52,314 bases of DNA from Stenotrophomonas maltophilia (GCA_002364755.1 DEZI01000020.1:1-52314); one strand, 5' to 3'. Counted from the first letter of the stretch, positions 8,587 through 17,061 are shown. The notes: a model not told the origin generated them from the letters alone. Numbers and translations are program-made.

Positions 8587-9677
8587 AGATCACCGCCATC
8601 GAACTGGGCATGCTGCGCGTGCCACTGAAGACCCCCTTCAAGACCGCCCTGCGCACGGTGGAAACCGTGGAAGACGTGGTGGTGCTGATCCGCACCGACA
8701 CCGGCAACACCGGCTACGGCGAAGCACCGGCCACCGCGGTCATCACCGGCGATACCCACGGCTCGATCATCGAAGCGATCCGCCACTTCATCGCCCCGCG
8801 CCTGATCGGCCAGGACGTGGTCAACCTCAACCATCTGTGCACGCTGGTGCAGACCGCCATGGAGCGCAACACCAGCGCCAAGGCGGCGGTGGAAATCGCC
8901 CTGTACGACCTGTGGGCGCAGCTGCACGGCGCACCGCTGTACCAGATGCTGGGCGGTGGCGATGCAGTCATCACCACCGACATCACCATCAGCGTGGACT
9001 ACATCGACAAGATGGTGGCCGATTCGCTGTCGGCCATCGAGCGCGGTTTCGAGTCGCTGAAGATCAAGGTGGGCAAGGACATCGGCCTGGACATCGAGCG
9101 GGTCAAGGCGATCCATGCCGCCGTGCAGGGCCGCGCCCTGCTGCGCCTGGATGCCAACCAGGGCTGGACCGCCAAACAGGCCGTGCATGCCATGCGCACG
9201 CTGGAAGACGCGGGCGTGGTGCTGGAACTGCTGGAGCAGCCGGTGAAAGCCGCCGATATCACCGGCCTGAAGTATGTGACCGACCGCGTCAACACACCGG
9301 TGATGGCCGACGAAAGCGTGTTCAGCCCGAGCCAGGTGATGGACCTGATCCAGCAGCGCGCGGCCGACATCATCAACATCAAGCTGATGAAGACCGGCGG
9401 CCTGTCCAACGCGATCCGCATCGCCGATATCGCCGGCATCTACGGCGTGCCCTGCATGATCGGCTGCATGATCGAATCGAGCATCAGCGTGGCTGCCGCT
9501 GTGCACCTGGCCGTGGCCAAGAGCGATGTGATCACCAAGGTCGACCTGGACGGCCCCTCGCTGGGCCAGTTCGACCCGGTCAGCGGCGGCGTGCATTTCA
9601 ACGAATCGGAGATCAGCATCAGCGACGTACCGGGGCTGGGCATCACCGAAGTACGCGGCCTGGAGATGCTGGATTGA
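8583..9677 (+). CDS. ykfB: L-Ala-D/L-Glu epimerase (enolase superfamily)
   Basis: 364 residues, full length for the muconate-lactonizing subgroup of the enolase superfamily. Landmarks: KIKVGKD (Lys160, Lys162), metal ligands Asp190 in LDANQGW, Glu218 in LEQP and Asp243 in MADES, and the second catalytic Lys267 in KLMKTGG. The enzyme converts L-Ala-D-Glu to L-Ala-L-Glu so that murein dipeptides can be degraded by ordinary peptidases (B. subtilis YkfB, E. coli YcjG). No signal peptide; cytosolic. The overlap with the NlpC/P60 gene mirrors the B. subtilis ykf arrangement. Confidence 0.92.
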   Translation: MKITAIELGMLRVPLKTPFKTALRTVETVEDVVVLIRTDTGNTGYGEAPATAVITGDTHGSIIEAIRHFIAPRLIGQDVVNLNHLCTLVQTAMERNTSAKAAVEIALYDLWAQLHGAPLYQMLGGGDAVITTDITISVDYIDKMVADSLSAIERGFESLKIKVGKDIGLDIERVKAIHAAVQGRALLRLDANQGWTAKQAVHAMRTLEDAGVVLELLEQPVKAADITGLKYVTDRVNTPVMADESVFSPSQVMDLIQQRAADIINIKLMKTGGLSNAIRIADIAGIYGVPCMIGCMIESSISVAAAVHLAVAKSDVITKVDLDGPSLGQFDPVSGGVHFNESEISISDVPGLGITEVRGLEMLD

Positions 9678-9725
9678 TTTGCGCCTTGCGGTTGACGTTG
9701 AGCGCCACTGACATTGGGTCGCGCG

Positions 9726-9755
9726 TTACTTTTCTTTTCGCGAGAAGAAAAGTAA
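9726..9755. repeat. Near-perfect 30-bp palindrome (TTACTTTTC...)
   Basis: TTACTTTTCTTTT-CGCG-AGAAGAAAAG-TAA reads almost the same on both strands, with one mismatched pair. It sits 49 bp after the epimerase stop. I recall this T-rich/A-rich palindrome followed by CCAAAAGAAACG as a frequent dispersed sequence in Xanthomonadaceae; it may also act as a bidirectional terminator. Confidence 0.7.
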
Positions 9756-9866
9756 CCAAAAGAAACGCTCCGCCATCCGCGAGCCGACGTGCTGCGCACG
9801 CCGGTGCCCTGCGGTGCTCGGCTCGCTACAAGGCGGACTTGACGGCCAAAGCAACAGCTGCACCCA

Positions 9867-9890
9867 GTAGATCCACGCCATGCGTAGATG
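9867..9890. repeat. SMAG palindrome, GTAGATCCACG type
   Basis: GTAG head followed by ATCCACGC-CAT-GCGTaGAT; one stem base differs from the standard copy. Confidence 0.75.
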
Positions 9891-9955
9891 CACCTGCTCT
9901 TGCTTCCGCCCTAACCCGTAACCCCTTCGCGGCTGGCACGCGCGCGATGTGTCCG

Positions 9956-10061
9956 GGGTCGGGCGGGCGGGGCTTGCAGGGGTGTCCGCGCCGAGGATGG
10001 CGCGGCCAAGCCTCCATGGACGGATTCACGGCTTCCCCTGCAAGCCCCACCCGCCCGACCC
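9956..10061. repeat. Large inverted repeat with 27-bp arms
   Basis: Arms 9956-9982 and 10035-10061 pair at 26 of 27 positions (GGGTCGGGCGGG... against ...CCGCCCGACCC). The 52-base loop has its own stem (CCGCGCC/GGCGCGG at 9986-10005). It ends 61 bp before the regulator start. I recall similar long palindromes with a TGCAAGCCCC core throughout Xanthomonadaceae genomes. Confidence 0.85.
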
Positions 10062-10122
10062 ATCCCATGACACGCTCCACGCTGCCAGACGCAACGCGCC
10101 TACCCACGCCCGGACACCCCGC

Positions 10123-10971
10123 ATGCCGCCCCTGCTGAAAATCCGAACCGAGCGCGGGCAGATGTCGGCCATCGAACGCCGCATTGCCGATTTCATCCTC
10201 GACAACGCCCATCTGCTGCGCGACTACTCCTCGCAGCAGCTGGCCAGCGCGCTGGGCATCAGCCAGTCCAGCGTGGTCAAGTTCAGCCAGAAGCTGGGCT
10301 TCAAGGGCTATCCGGACCTGAAGTACTCCATCGGCCAGGACGTGGCCCGCGCCGGTGCCGACCCGCAGCAGGCGCCGGACGAACCGGACAGCGCCGATCA
10401 CTACCTGCGCCTGGGCGATGCCCTGCGCCGCAGCAAGGCCCAGGCCGAGGAAGAGACCCGCCAGGCCAACCCGCGCGAGGAGATCGAACGCATCGTGCAG
10501 CTGCTGGACGGTGCGCCCAAGCTGTTCGTGTTCGGGCTGGGCGATGACGGCCTGTTCGCCCGCGAGTTTGCCATGCGGCTGTCCCTGCTCGGCCTGCTGG
10601 TGGTGCCGCACACCGATCCGGTGCTGCTGCTGGCCAACCTGTCGGCCGCACGCCCGCGCGACGCGCTGCTGGTGTTTTCCGAATACGGCAGCCTGCCGCA
10701 GCTTTCGCAGCTGTCGCGGCAGTTCCAGAACATGGGCGGCAAGGTGGTGTCGCTCACCCGCCACACCGCCAATCCGCTGCGCGCGCACGCCGATGCCTCG
10801 CTGGGCGTCTGCGCCTACGACCGCACGCCGCAGGTGGCGCAGCTGCTGTACCGTAGCGCCATGCATGCCCTGCTCGACTTCCTGTTCGTGCTGCTCTGCC
10901 ACGCCAATCCAGATCGCCAGCGGCAACTCGCGGTGAACCTGGAGCGGATCGACCACCTGCTGGATTCCTGA
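10123..10971 (+). CDS. MurR/RpiR family transcriptional regulator
   Basis: 282 residues from the ATG at 10123, which gives the family N-terminus; the longer frame reads into repeat sequence. An N-terminal helix-turn-helix of the RpiR type (SAIERRIADFILDN...SSQQLASALGISQSSVVKFSQKLGFKGYPDLK, residues about 13-65) is followed by a SIS sugar-phosphate-binding domain (about 110-270, FVFGLGDDGLFAREFAMRL). Relatives such as MurR sense MurNAc-6-phosphate or other sugar phosphates. Its place inside a murein-peptide gene set suggests local control, possibly through the GGAA-N6-TTCC site at 7105-7118 (inference). Confidence 0.9.
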   Translation: MPPLLKIRTERGQMSAIERRIADFILDNAHLLRDYSSQQLASALGISQSSVVKFSQKLGFKGYPDLKYSIGQDVARAGADPQQAPDEPDSADHYLRLGDALRRSKAQAEEETRQANPREEIERIVQLLDGAPKLFVFGLGDDGLFAREFAMRLSLLGLLVVPHTDPVLLLANLSAARPRDALLVFSEYGSLPQLSQLSRQFQNMGGKVVSLTRHTANPLRAHADASLGVCAYDRTPQVAQLLYRSAMHALLDFLFVLLCHANPDRQRQLAVNLERIDHLLDS

Positions 10972-10986
10972 CCGGAGCGCCTGCTG

Positions 10987-11748
10987 ATGAAGCCGCTGTC
11001 CCGCCTTGTCACCGCCGCGCTGCTGCTGGCCGCGTCGCTGTCCCTCCACGCGGCGCCACTGGATGGCGCGCGGCAATTGATCGTGGTCACCAGCGAGGGC
11101 TGGGACAGCACACAGGGCCAGCTGCAGGCCTTCGTCCGCGACGGCAAGGGCTGGCGCGCGCAGGGTACGGCGTTCCCGGTGTCGCTGGGCCGCAGCGGCA
11201 GCGCCTGGGGCCTGGGCCTGCACCCGGCGCAGGGCAACGGCCCGCAGAAGCAGGAAGGTGATGGTCGCAGCCCGGCTGGCGTGTTCGCGCTGGGCGGTGC
11301 GTTCGGTTACGCCGGCACGCGCCCGGGTACCGCGATGGCCTACCAGCCGATGCTCGACAGCAGCTACTGCATGGATGTGCCGGCCTCGCCGTTCTACAAC
11401 CGCATCGTCGATGCGGCCAAGGTCGGCCGCACCGCCGTCGAAGGCTCCACCGAGCCGATGCGGCTGGACCTGCACGACAAGGGCGACGTGCGCTACCAGG
11501 AAGGCTTCGTGATCGCGCACAACCCGCAGAACCAGCCCGGCAAGGGCAGCTGCATCTTCGCCCACCTGTGGCGCCAGCCCGGTGAGGTCACCGCTGGCTG
11601 TACGGCCATGCCGCAGGCGCGCATGCAGGCGCTGCTGGATTGGCTGCGGCCGCAGGACACGCCGCGCTTCGTGCTGCTGCCGCGCACCGAGTACACGCGC
11701 CTGCAGGCGCAGTGGCAGCTGCCCGCACTGACCGGAGCACGGCGGTGA
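10987..11748 (+). CDS. L,D-transpeptidase (YkuD)-like exported protein
   Basis: 253 residues with a signal peptide at 1-23 (ending LHAA). The YkuD-type catalytic segment is CIFAHLWRQPGEVTAGCTAM, with His193 and nucleophile Cys205. These enzymes form or cleave L,D-bonds in peptidoglycan; this short version resembles secreted members lacking binding domains. It begins 15 bp after the regulator gene and its TGA overlaps the GTG of the next gene, so the three are probably cotranscribed. Whether it is a synthetic or hydrolytic enzyme cannot be told from sequence. Confidence 0.85.
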   Translation: MKPLSRLVTAALLLAASLSLHAAPLDGARQLIVVTSEGWDSTQGQLQAFVRDGKGWRAQGTAFPVSLGRSGSAWGLGLHPAQGNGPQKQEGDGRSPAGVFALGGAFGYAGTRPGTAMAYQPMLDSSYCMDVPASPFYNRIVDAAKVGRTAVEGSTEPMRLDLHDKGDVRYQEGFVIAHNPQNQPGKGSCIFAHLWRQPGEVTAGCTAMPQARMQALLDWLRPQDTPRFVLLPRTEYTRLQAQWQLPALTGARR

Positions 11749-13040
11749 GCGCCCAGGACGAACCGCAGCTGCAGCGCGCGGTCAGCCGCTGGCAGATCGT
11801 CGGCCTGTCGATCAACGATGTGATCGGCAGCGGCATCTACCTGCTGCCCGCCGCCACCGTCGCCCTGCTCGGTCCCTTCAGCCTGTGGGGCGTGGTCGCC
11901 GCCGGCATCGTCGTCGCGCTGCTGGTGCTGTGCTACGCGCAGGCCGCCAGCTACTTCGATGAGCCCGGCGGCAGCTACCTGTATGCGCGCGAGGCGTTCG
12001 GCCGCTTCGCCGGCTTCGAGATCGGCTGGATGATCTGGCTGACCCGCATCAGTTCGGCCGCCGCGCTCAGCAATGCGCTGGCCGATGCAGTCGCGCGCTT
12101 CTGGCCGTGGGCCGGCGCCGGCATGGGCCGCATCGCGGTGATCGTGGTATCGCTGGGCTTCCTCACCGGGGTCAACATCCTCGGCGTTCGCTCGGCGGCG
12201 CGTACCGGCATCGTGCTGGTCATCGGCAAGATGCTGCCCCTGCTGCTGTTCGTGGCCATCGGCGCGTTCTACATCGACCCGCAGCTGGCGTTCTCCGGCC
12301 AGCGCCCGGACCCGCACGACCTGCAGCGCATGGGCGAGGCCGCGCTCCTGCTGCTGTACGCCTACGCCGGTTTCGAGAACATCCCGGCCGCAGCCGGTGA
12401 ATACCGCAACCCGCGACGCGACATCCCGTTCGCGCTGATCACCATGATCGTCACCGTCACCGTCATCTACGGCGCGGTGCAGCTGGTGGCGCAGGGCACG
12501 CTGGCCGGCCTGGCCAGTTCGGCCACGCCGCTGGCCGATGCCGCGGCCGGTTTCGGTGGCGAAGCCCTGGCACTGATCCTCACCGTCGGCGCGACCATCT
12601 CCATTCTCGGCACCAACAGCAACACGATGATGATGGGTCCGCGCTTCCTGTTCGCCCTGGCCCGCGATGGCTACGGCCCGAAGGTGCTGGCGCAGGTGCA
12701 TCCGCGCTTCCGCACGCCGGCCGCGGCGATCTTCTGCCAGGGGCTGATCGCACTGGGGCTGGCCTTGTCCGGTTCGTTCGTGCAGCTGGCCCTGCTGTCG
12801 ATGACCACACGCCTGTTCGCCTACATCGGCACGGCGGCGGCAGTGCTGGTGCTGGCCAAGCGCTACGCCGACCGGCCGGGCGCGCTGAAGCTGCCCGGTG
12901 GCCCGCTCATTCCGGTGCTGGCGCTGCTGCTGTGCGTGGCGCTGTTCGCCAGTGCCAGCTGGCAGAACATCGCCGCCGCGGTGGTCGCCTTCGTCATCGG
13001 TGCGGTGATCTACAAGTTGCCGCGCCAACCAGACCTGTAG
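11745..13040 (+). CDS. APC family amino-acid permease
   Basis: 431 residues from a GTG that overlaps the preceding stop codon (GTGA). The first helix carries the APC signature (GLSINDVIGSGIYLLPA), the sixth segment YAYAGFENIPAAAGEYRNPRRDIP is typical, and about 12 hydrophobic segments are visible. It would bring amino acids or small peptide products into the cytoplasm, and as the last gene of the rightward set may take up products of murein-peptide degradation (inference). Oddity: the TAG stop lies within the GTAG head of a SMAG palindrome. Confidence 0.88.
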   Translation: MSAQDEPQLQRAVSRWQIVGLSINDVIGSGIYLLPAATVALLGPFSLWGVVAAGIVVALLVLCYAQAASYFDEPGGSYLYAREAFGRFAGFEIGWMIWLTRISSAAALSNALADAVARFWPWAGAGMGRIAVIVVSLGFLTGVNILGVRSAARTGIVLVIGKMLPLLLFVAIGAFYIDPQLAFSGQRPDPHDLQRMGEAALLLLYAYAGFENIPAAAGEYRNPRRDIPFALITMIVTVTVIYGAVQLVAQGTLAGLASSATPLADAAAGFGGEALALILTVGATISILGTNSNTMMMGPRFLFALARDGYGPKVLAQVHPRFRTPAAAIFCQGLIALGLALSGSFVQLALLSMTTRLFAYIGTAAAVLVLAKRYADRPGALKLPGGPLIPVLALLLCVALFASASWQNIAAAVVAFVIGAVIYKLPRQPDL

Positions 13041-13063
13041 CGCCGAGCGATGCTCGACGCTAC
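13037..13063. repeat. SMAG palindrome overlapping the permease stop codon
   Basis: GTAGCGCCGAGC-GAT-GCTCGACGCTAC, a hairpin with one mismatch. Bases 13038-13040 are the permease TAG stop. Confidence 0.85.
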
Positions 13064-13147
13064 AAACCTGATCTTCACGCAACCGGCCCGGGCCGTTAAC
13101 CGGCCCATGTGCACGATCAAGCCTCGCCTTCAAACGGAGCCTGATCG

Positions 13148-13492
13148 ATGCCCGACTACCAGATTCCCGGCCGCGTGCCGGATGACAGCACCCCGCGCGA
13201 TACCTTCACTGACTACTGGCGCGATCGCTATACCGCCGAGCCCTATTACGACGATACCCTGCTCTTTGACGACTACGAACCTGCCTATCGCATCGGCCAC
13301 GCCGCGCGTGCGCAGGAAACGCGCGCTGACCAGATCATTCGCGCCTACGAGCAGGTCGAGGCCGAGCTGCAGGGCCGCTGGGCCAGCGAACGCGGTAAGA
13401 GCCGCCTGGAATGGGAGCAGGCCCGCGCCGCTGTGCGTCGTGGCTGGGATGATGCCCACGTGGCCGATCCCCGTCTCGTTCGCGGCAGCTGA
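13148..13492 (+). CDS. Small acidic protein of unknown function
   Basis: 114 residues; ATG preceded by GGAG at 13137-13140. Rich in Asp, Glu, Tyr and Arg, with no signal peptide or membrane segment. The arrangement DYWRDRY...FDDYEPAYRIGH...W...RLEWEQARAAVRRGWD resembles short stress-associated proteins of unknown function in proteobacteria, which repeat W-E-X-A-R/K-X-A-V-R-X-G-W motifs. I cannot assign a function. It has its own spacing on both sides, with the REP array starting 20 bp after its stop. Confidence 0.7.
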   Translation: MPDYQIPGRVPDDSTPRDTFTDYWRDRYTAEPYYDDTLLFDDYEPAYRIGHAARAQETRADQIIRAYEQVEAELQGRWASERGKSRLEWEQARAAVRRGWDDAHVADPRLVRGS

Positions 13493-13512
13493 TTACTGCC
13501 TCGGTTGATCGT

Positions 13513-15182
13513 GTAGAGCCGAGCCCATGCTCGGCTGCTTCGGACCTCGGATTCGGAGCATCCACGCATGGCGTGGATCTACCGGCACCGCCACGCTGTA
13601 GAGCCGAGCCCATGCTCGGCTGCTTCGGCCCTAGAATTCGGAGCCTCCACGCATGGCGTGGATCTACCGGCACCGCCAGGCTGTAGAGCCGAGCCCATGC
13701 TCGGCTGCTTCGGCCCTGGGAGTCAGAGCATCCACGCATGGCGTGGATCTACCGGCACCGCCAGGCTGTAGAGCCGAGCCCATGCTCGGCTGTTTCCGCG
13801 CTCGAATTCGGAGCATCCACGCATGGCGTGGATCTACTGGCACCGCCACGCTGTAGAGCCGAGCCCATGCTCGGCTGCTTCGGCTCTCGGATTCAGAGCC
13901 TCCACGCATGGCGTGGATCTACCGGCACCGCCAGGCTTTAGAGCCGAGCCCATGCTCGGCTGCTTCGGCGCTCGAATTCGGAGCATCCACGCATGGCGTG
14001 GATCTACTGGCACCGCCACGCTGTAGAGCCGAGCCCATGCTCGGCTGCTTCGGCGCTCGGATTCAGAGCCTCCACGCATGGCGTGGATCTACCGGCACCG
14101 CCACGCTGTAGAGCCGAGCCCATGCTCGGCTGCTTCGGCGCTCGGATTCGGAGCGTCCACGCATGGCGTGGATCTACCGGCACTGCCAGGCTGTAGAGCC
14201 GAGCCCATGCTCGGCTGCTTCGGCGCTCGGATTCAGAGCATCCACGCATGGCGTGGATCTACCGGCACTGCCAGGCTGTAGAGCCGAGCCCATGTTCGGC
14301 TGCTTCGGCGCTCGGATTCAGAGCCTCCACGCATGGCGTGGATCTACCGGCGCCGCCACGCTGTAGAGCCGAGCCCATGCTCGGCTGCTTCGGCGCTCGA
14401 ATTCGGAGCCTCCACGCATGGCGTGGATCTACCGGCGCAGCCACGCTGTAGAGCCGAGCCCATGCTCGGCTGCTTCGGCCCTCGAACTCGGAGCATCCAC
14501 GCATGGCGTGGATCTACCGGCACCGCCAGGCTGTAGAGCCGAGCCCCTACTCGGCTGCTTCGGCTCTCGGATTCGGAGCATCCACGCATGGCGTGGATCT
14601 ACCGGGACCGCCACGCTGTAGAGCCGAGCCCATGCTCGGCTGGTTCGGCGCTCGAATTTAGAGCCTCCACGCATGGCGTGGATCTACCGGCACCGCCACG
14701 CTGTAGAGCCGAGCCCATGCTCGGCTGCTTCGGACCTCGGATTCAGAGCATCCACGCATGGCGTGAATCTACCGGCACCGCCAGGCTGTAGAGCCGAGCC
14801 CATGCTCGGCTGCTTCGGCGCTCGGATTCGGAGCATCCACGCATGGCGTGGATCTACCGGCACCGCCACGCTGTAGAGCCGAGCCCATGCTCGGCTGCTT
14901 CGGCGCTCGGATTCAGAGCCTCCACGCATGGCGTGGATCTACCGGCGCCGCCAGGCCGTAGAGCCGAGCCCATGCTCGGCTGCTTCGGCGCTCGAATTCG
15001 GAGCCTCCACGCACGGCGTGGATCTACCGGCACCGCCACACTGTAGAGCCGAGCCCATGCTCGGCTGCTTCGGCGTTCGAATTCAGAGCCTCCACGCATG
15101 GCGTGGATCTACCGGCACAGCTCGAATTCGGAGCCTCCACGCATGGGGTGGATCTACAGGACGGGGCCAGGCTCGGCTCTAC
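13513..15182. repeat. Tandem array of 85-bp double-SMAG units (19 full copies plus remnants)
   Basis: Full units begin at 13513 and recur exactly every 85 bp to 15043 (19 starts). Each unit has a SMAG with stem AGCCGAGC-CCAT-GCTCGGCT after a GTAG head, a 22-24-base spacer, an opposed SMAG with stem ATCCACGC-ATG-GCGTGGAT ending in CTAC, and a 15-base linker (CGGCACCGCCACGCT or close). After the last full unit, half a unit (to 15157) and a remnant of an inverted first palindrome (to 15182) end the array. Stems are nearly invariant while spacers vary at a few positions. The array lies between convergent genes. Confidence 0.97.
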
Positions 15183-15192
15183 AAACCAGCGG

Positions 15193-15645
15193 TCACTCGC
15201 GTTCCGGCAGCGGCGGCATCGCGGCCTTGCGGGCCGGCTCACCGGCATTGGCTGCGATCAGGTCGCGGGTGTTCTTCTGCACCGCCACCGCGCCAAACAG
15301 CGACAGCGCGAACGCCATGCCATAGAAGCCCTTCTCGCTCAGCGCCAGCGTCGCGTTCCACAGGCCCACAAGCAGCAACAGCAGCGAGGCCAGGAGCGCG
15401 AACCAGCACAGCGCGTAATACAGTCCGCTGACCGGAATCTCCTCCACCCGGTCGCGTACGCTTTTCTGCAGCGACACCGCCGCGAACAGGCCGAACAGCA
15501 GCAGGGTCAAGTAGTAGCCCTTCTCGTTGAGGGCCATCCCGGCGTTGAACAGGCCGATCAGGTAGGCCACGGCGCCCAGCAGCAGGGCCACCCAGGAGGC
15601 GGCGATGAAGGCGGGCGACGGCTTGGAGACGACGGTCGGTTGCAT
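15193..15645 (-). CDS. yiaA: YiaA/YiaB-type inner membrane protein
   Basis: 150 residues from the ATG at 15645, which follows AAGGA; a longer frame has no ribosome binding site. Two tandem YiaAB repeats, each with two membrane segments: WVALLLGAVAYLIGLFNAGMALNEKGYY and WFALLASLLLLLVGLWNATLALSEKGFY, each followed by a second helix and a QKS/QKN-RD motif. Function of the family is unknown. Its stop lies 10 bp from the end of the REP array. Confidence 0.88.
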   Translation of the reverse strand: MQPTVVSKPSPAFIAASWVALLLGAVAYLIGLFNAGMALNEKGYYLTLLLFGLFAAVSLQKSVRDRVEEIPVSGLYYALCWFALLASLLLLLVGLWNATLALSEKGFYGMAFALSLFGAVAVQKNTRDLIAANAGEPARKAAMPPLPERE

Positions 15646-15810
15646 TCCAGTTCCTTGGCAGACAACGGGCACGCTTTGCCCGGACGCCCACACCGTAGAC
15701 CATTGGCCGCGCGACGCACAGGGGGCGGCAGGACCTTTGGACCACGCGCCCGTTCACCGGCGTGGTGTACAACGGGGCTTGGCCATCCGCATCCCCACCT
15801 GGAGATACCC

Positions 15811-16989
15811 ATGACCCGTTCTTCGAAACGTGCGCCCCTGCTGCTCGCCATGGGCCTGCTGCCCATCCTCGCCACCACCGCCTGCAGCGCGGCCAGTCCA
15901 GACGCGACAGCGGCCGCCCAGCCCGCCCCGGCAGCGACCAGCGCCGACCAGCGCCCGTTCACCGCCAGCGAGGTCAGCCGTTTCAACCAGCCATGGGCGA
16001 TGACCTTCCTGCCCGATGGCAGCCTGCTGGTCACCGAAAAGCGCGGCAAGCTGCAGCACCTGGACCTGGCCAGCGGCCAGAAGCACGAGATCACCGGCGT
16101 GCCGAAGGTGGCCTACGGCGGCCAGGGCGGCTTCGGCGATGTCATCCTGCATCCTGATTTCGCCCGCAACAACGTGGTCTACGTCAGCTACGCCGAAGAA
16201 GGCACGCTCGATACCCGTGGGGCGGCCGTGGCGCGCGCCACCCTGGCGCTGAATGCCGATGGCAGCGGTGCGCTGAAGGACCTGAAGGTGATCTGGCGGC
16301 AGACCCCCAAGGTCAGCGGCCAGGGCCACTACGGCCACCGCCTCGCCTTCGGCCCGGACGGCAAGCTGTGGATCAGCTCCAGCGAACGCCAGAAGTTCGA
16401 TCCGGCCCAGGACATGAGCGGCAACCTCGGCAAGATCATCCGCCTCAACGATGATGGCAGCGTGCCGGCGGACAATCCCTTCGCCTCGCAGGGCGGCGTC
16501 GCCGCCCAGGTCTGGTCGTTGGGCCATCGCAACGTGCTGGGCATCGCCTTCGACGCCAACGGCAAGCTGTGGGCGCAGGAAATGGGCCCGGCCGGCGGCG
16601 ACGAACTGAACCTGATCCAGCGGGGTGGCAACTATGGCTACCCGATCGTCTCCAACGGCGACCACTACGACGGCCGCCCGATTCCCGACCACGACACCCG
16701 TCCGGAATTCGCCGCACCGAAGGTGACCTGGAACCCGGTGATCTCGCCGGCCGGCCTGATGTTCTACAGCGGCAGCCTGTTCCCGCAGTGGAAGGGCAGC
16801 GCCTTCATCGGCGGCCTGTCGTCCACCTCGCTGGTGCGGGTGGCGTTCGACGGCGAGAACGCACGCGAAGCCGAGCGCTTCAACATGGGTGAGCGCATCC
16901 GCGAAGTGGAACAGGGCCCCGATGGCGCGCTGTGGCTGCTGGAAGACGGCAGCAAGGCGCGTCTGCTGAAGCTGACCCCGAAGGCCTGA
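15811..16989 (+). CDS. PQQ-dependent aldose sugar dehydrogenase-like protein (YliI family)
   Basis: 392 residues, ATG after GGAGAT. The N-terminus has a signal sequence ending LATTACS, which could be a weak lipobox. The six-bladed beta-propeller of the glucose/sorbosone dehydrogenase family is indicated by RFNQPWAMTFLPDGSLLVTEKRGKL, GGQGGFGDVILHPDF, HYGHRLAFGPDGKLWISSSER, GHRNVLGIAFDANGKLWAQEMGP, GGDELNLI and GNYGYP. Members oxidise aldose sugars in the periplasm using PQQ. It is followed by a SMAG and a bidirectional terminator. Confidence 0.9.
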   Translation: MTRSSKRAPLLLAMGLLPILATTACSAASPDATAAAQPAPAATSADQRPFTASEVSRFNQPWAMTFLPDGSLLVTEKRGKLQHLDLASGQKHEITGVPKVAYGGQGGFGDVILHPDFARNNVVYVSYAEEGTLDTRGAAVARATLALNADGSGALKDLKVIWRQTPKVSGQGHYGHRLAFGPDGKLWISSSERQKFDPAQDMSGNLGKIIRLNDDGSVPADNPFASQGGVAAQVWSLGHRNVLGIAFDANGKLWAQEMGPAGGDELNLIQRGGNYGYPIVSNGDHYDGRPIPDHDTRPEFAAPKVTWNPVISPAGLMFYSGSLFPQWKGSAFIGGLSSTSLVRVAFDGENAREAERFNMGERIREVEQGPDGALWLLEDGSKARLLKLTPKA

Positions 16990-16994
16990 GCCGG

Positions 16995-17018
16995 GTAGCG
17001 CCGGCCGCTGGCCGGCAT
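16995..17018. repeat. SMAG palindrome after the sugar dehydrogenase
   Basis: GTAGCGCCGGCC-GCT-GGCCGGC starts 6 bp after the stop codon. Confidence 0.75.
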
Positions 17019-17030
17019 CGCCCCAACCCA

Positions 17031-17055
17031 ACGGCCCCGCATCACGCGGGGCCGT
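17031..17055. terminator. Bidirectional terminator hairpin
   Basis: Perfect stem ACGGCCCCGC-ATCAC-GCGGGGCCGT between convergent genes. T-tract is weak on either strand. Confidence 0.7.
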
Positions 17056-17061
17056 CTGCAT

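Larger units (their letters stand above)
9678..10122. other. 445-bp gene-free stretch filled with dispersed palindromes
   Basis: No coding sequence is supported. It holds the 30-bp palindrome at 9726-9755, a degenerate SMAG at 9867-9890 and the large inverted repeat at 9956-10061. Open frames crossing it are low-complexity Arg/Pro/Ala translations of repeats. It separates the epimerase from the regulator gene. Confidence 0.7.

Noticed and set aside
9949..10122. N-terminal extension of the RpiR regulator
   Set aside because: Encoded by the large inverted repeat; the family N-terminus begins at 10123.
13568..15099. Ladder of near-identical 67- and 81-residue open frames on both strands
   Set aside because: They are frame-shifted readings of the 85-bp repeat unit (85 is not divisible by three), with no ribosome binding sites.
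13513..15182. CRISPR array
   Set aside because: Spacers between palindromes are nearly constant, units are 85 bp with two hairpins, and there are no cas genes.
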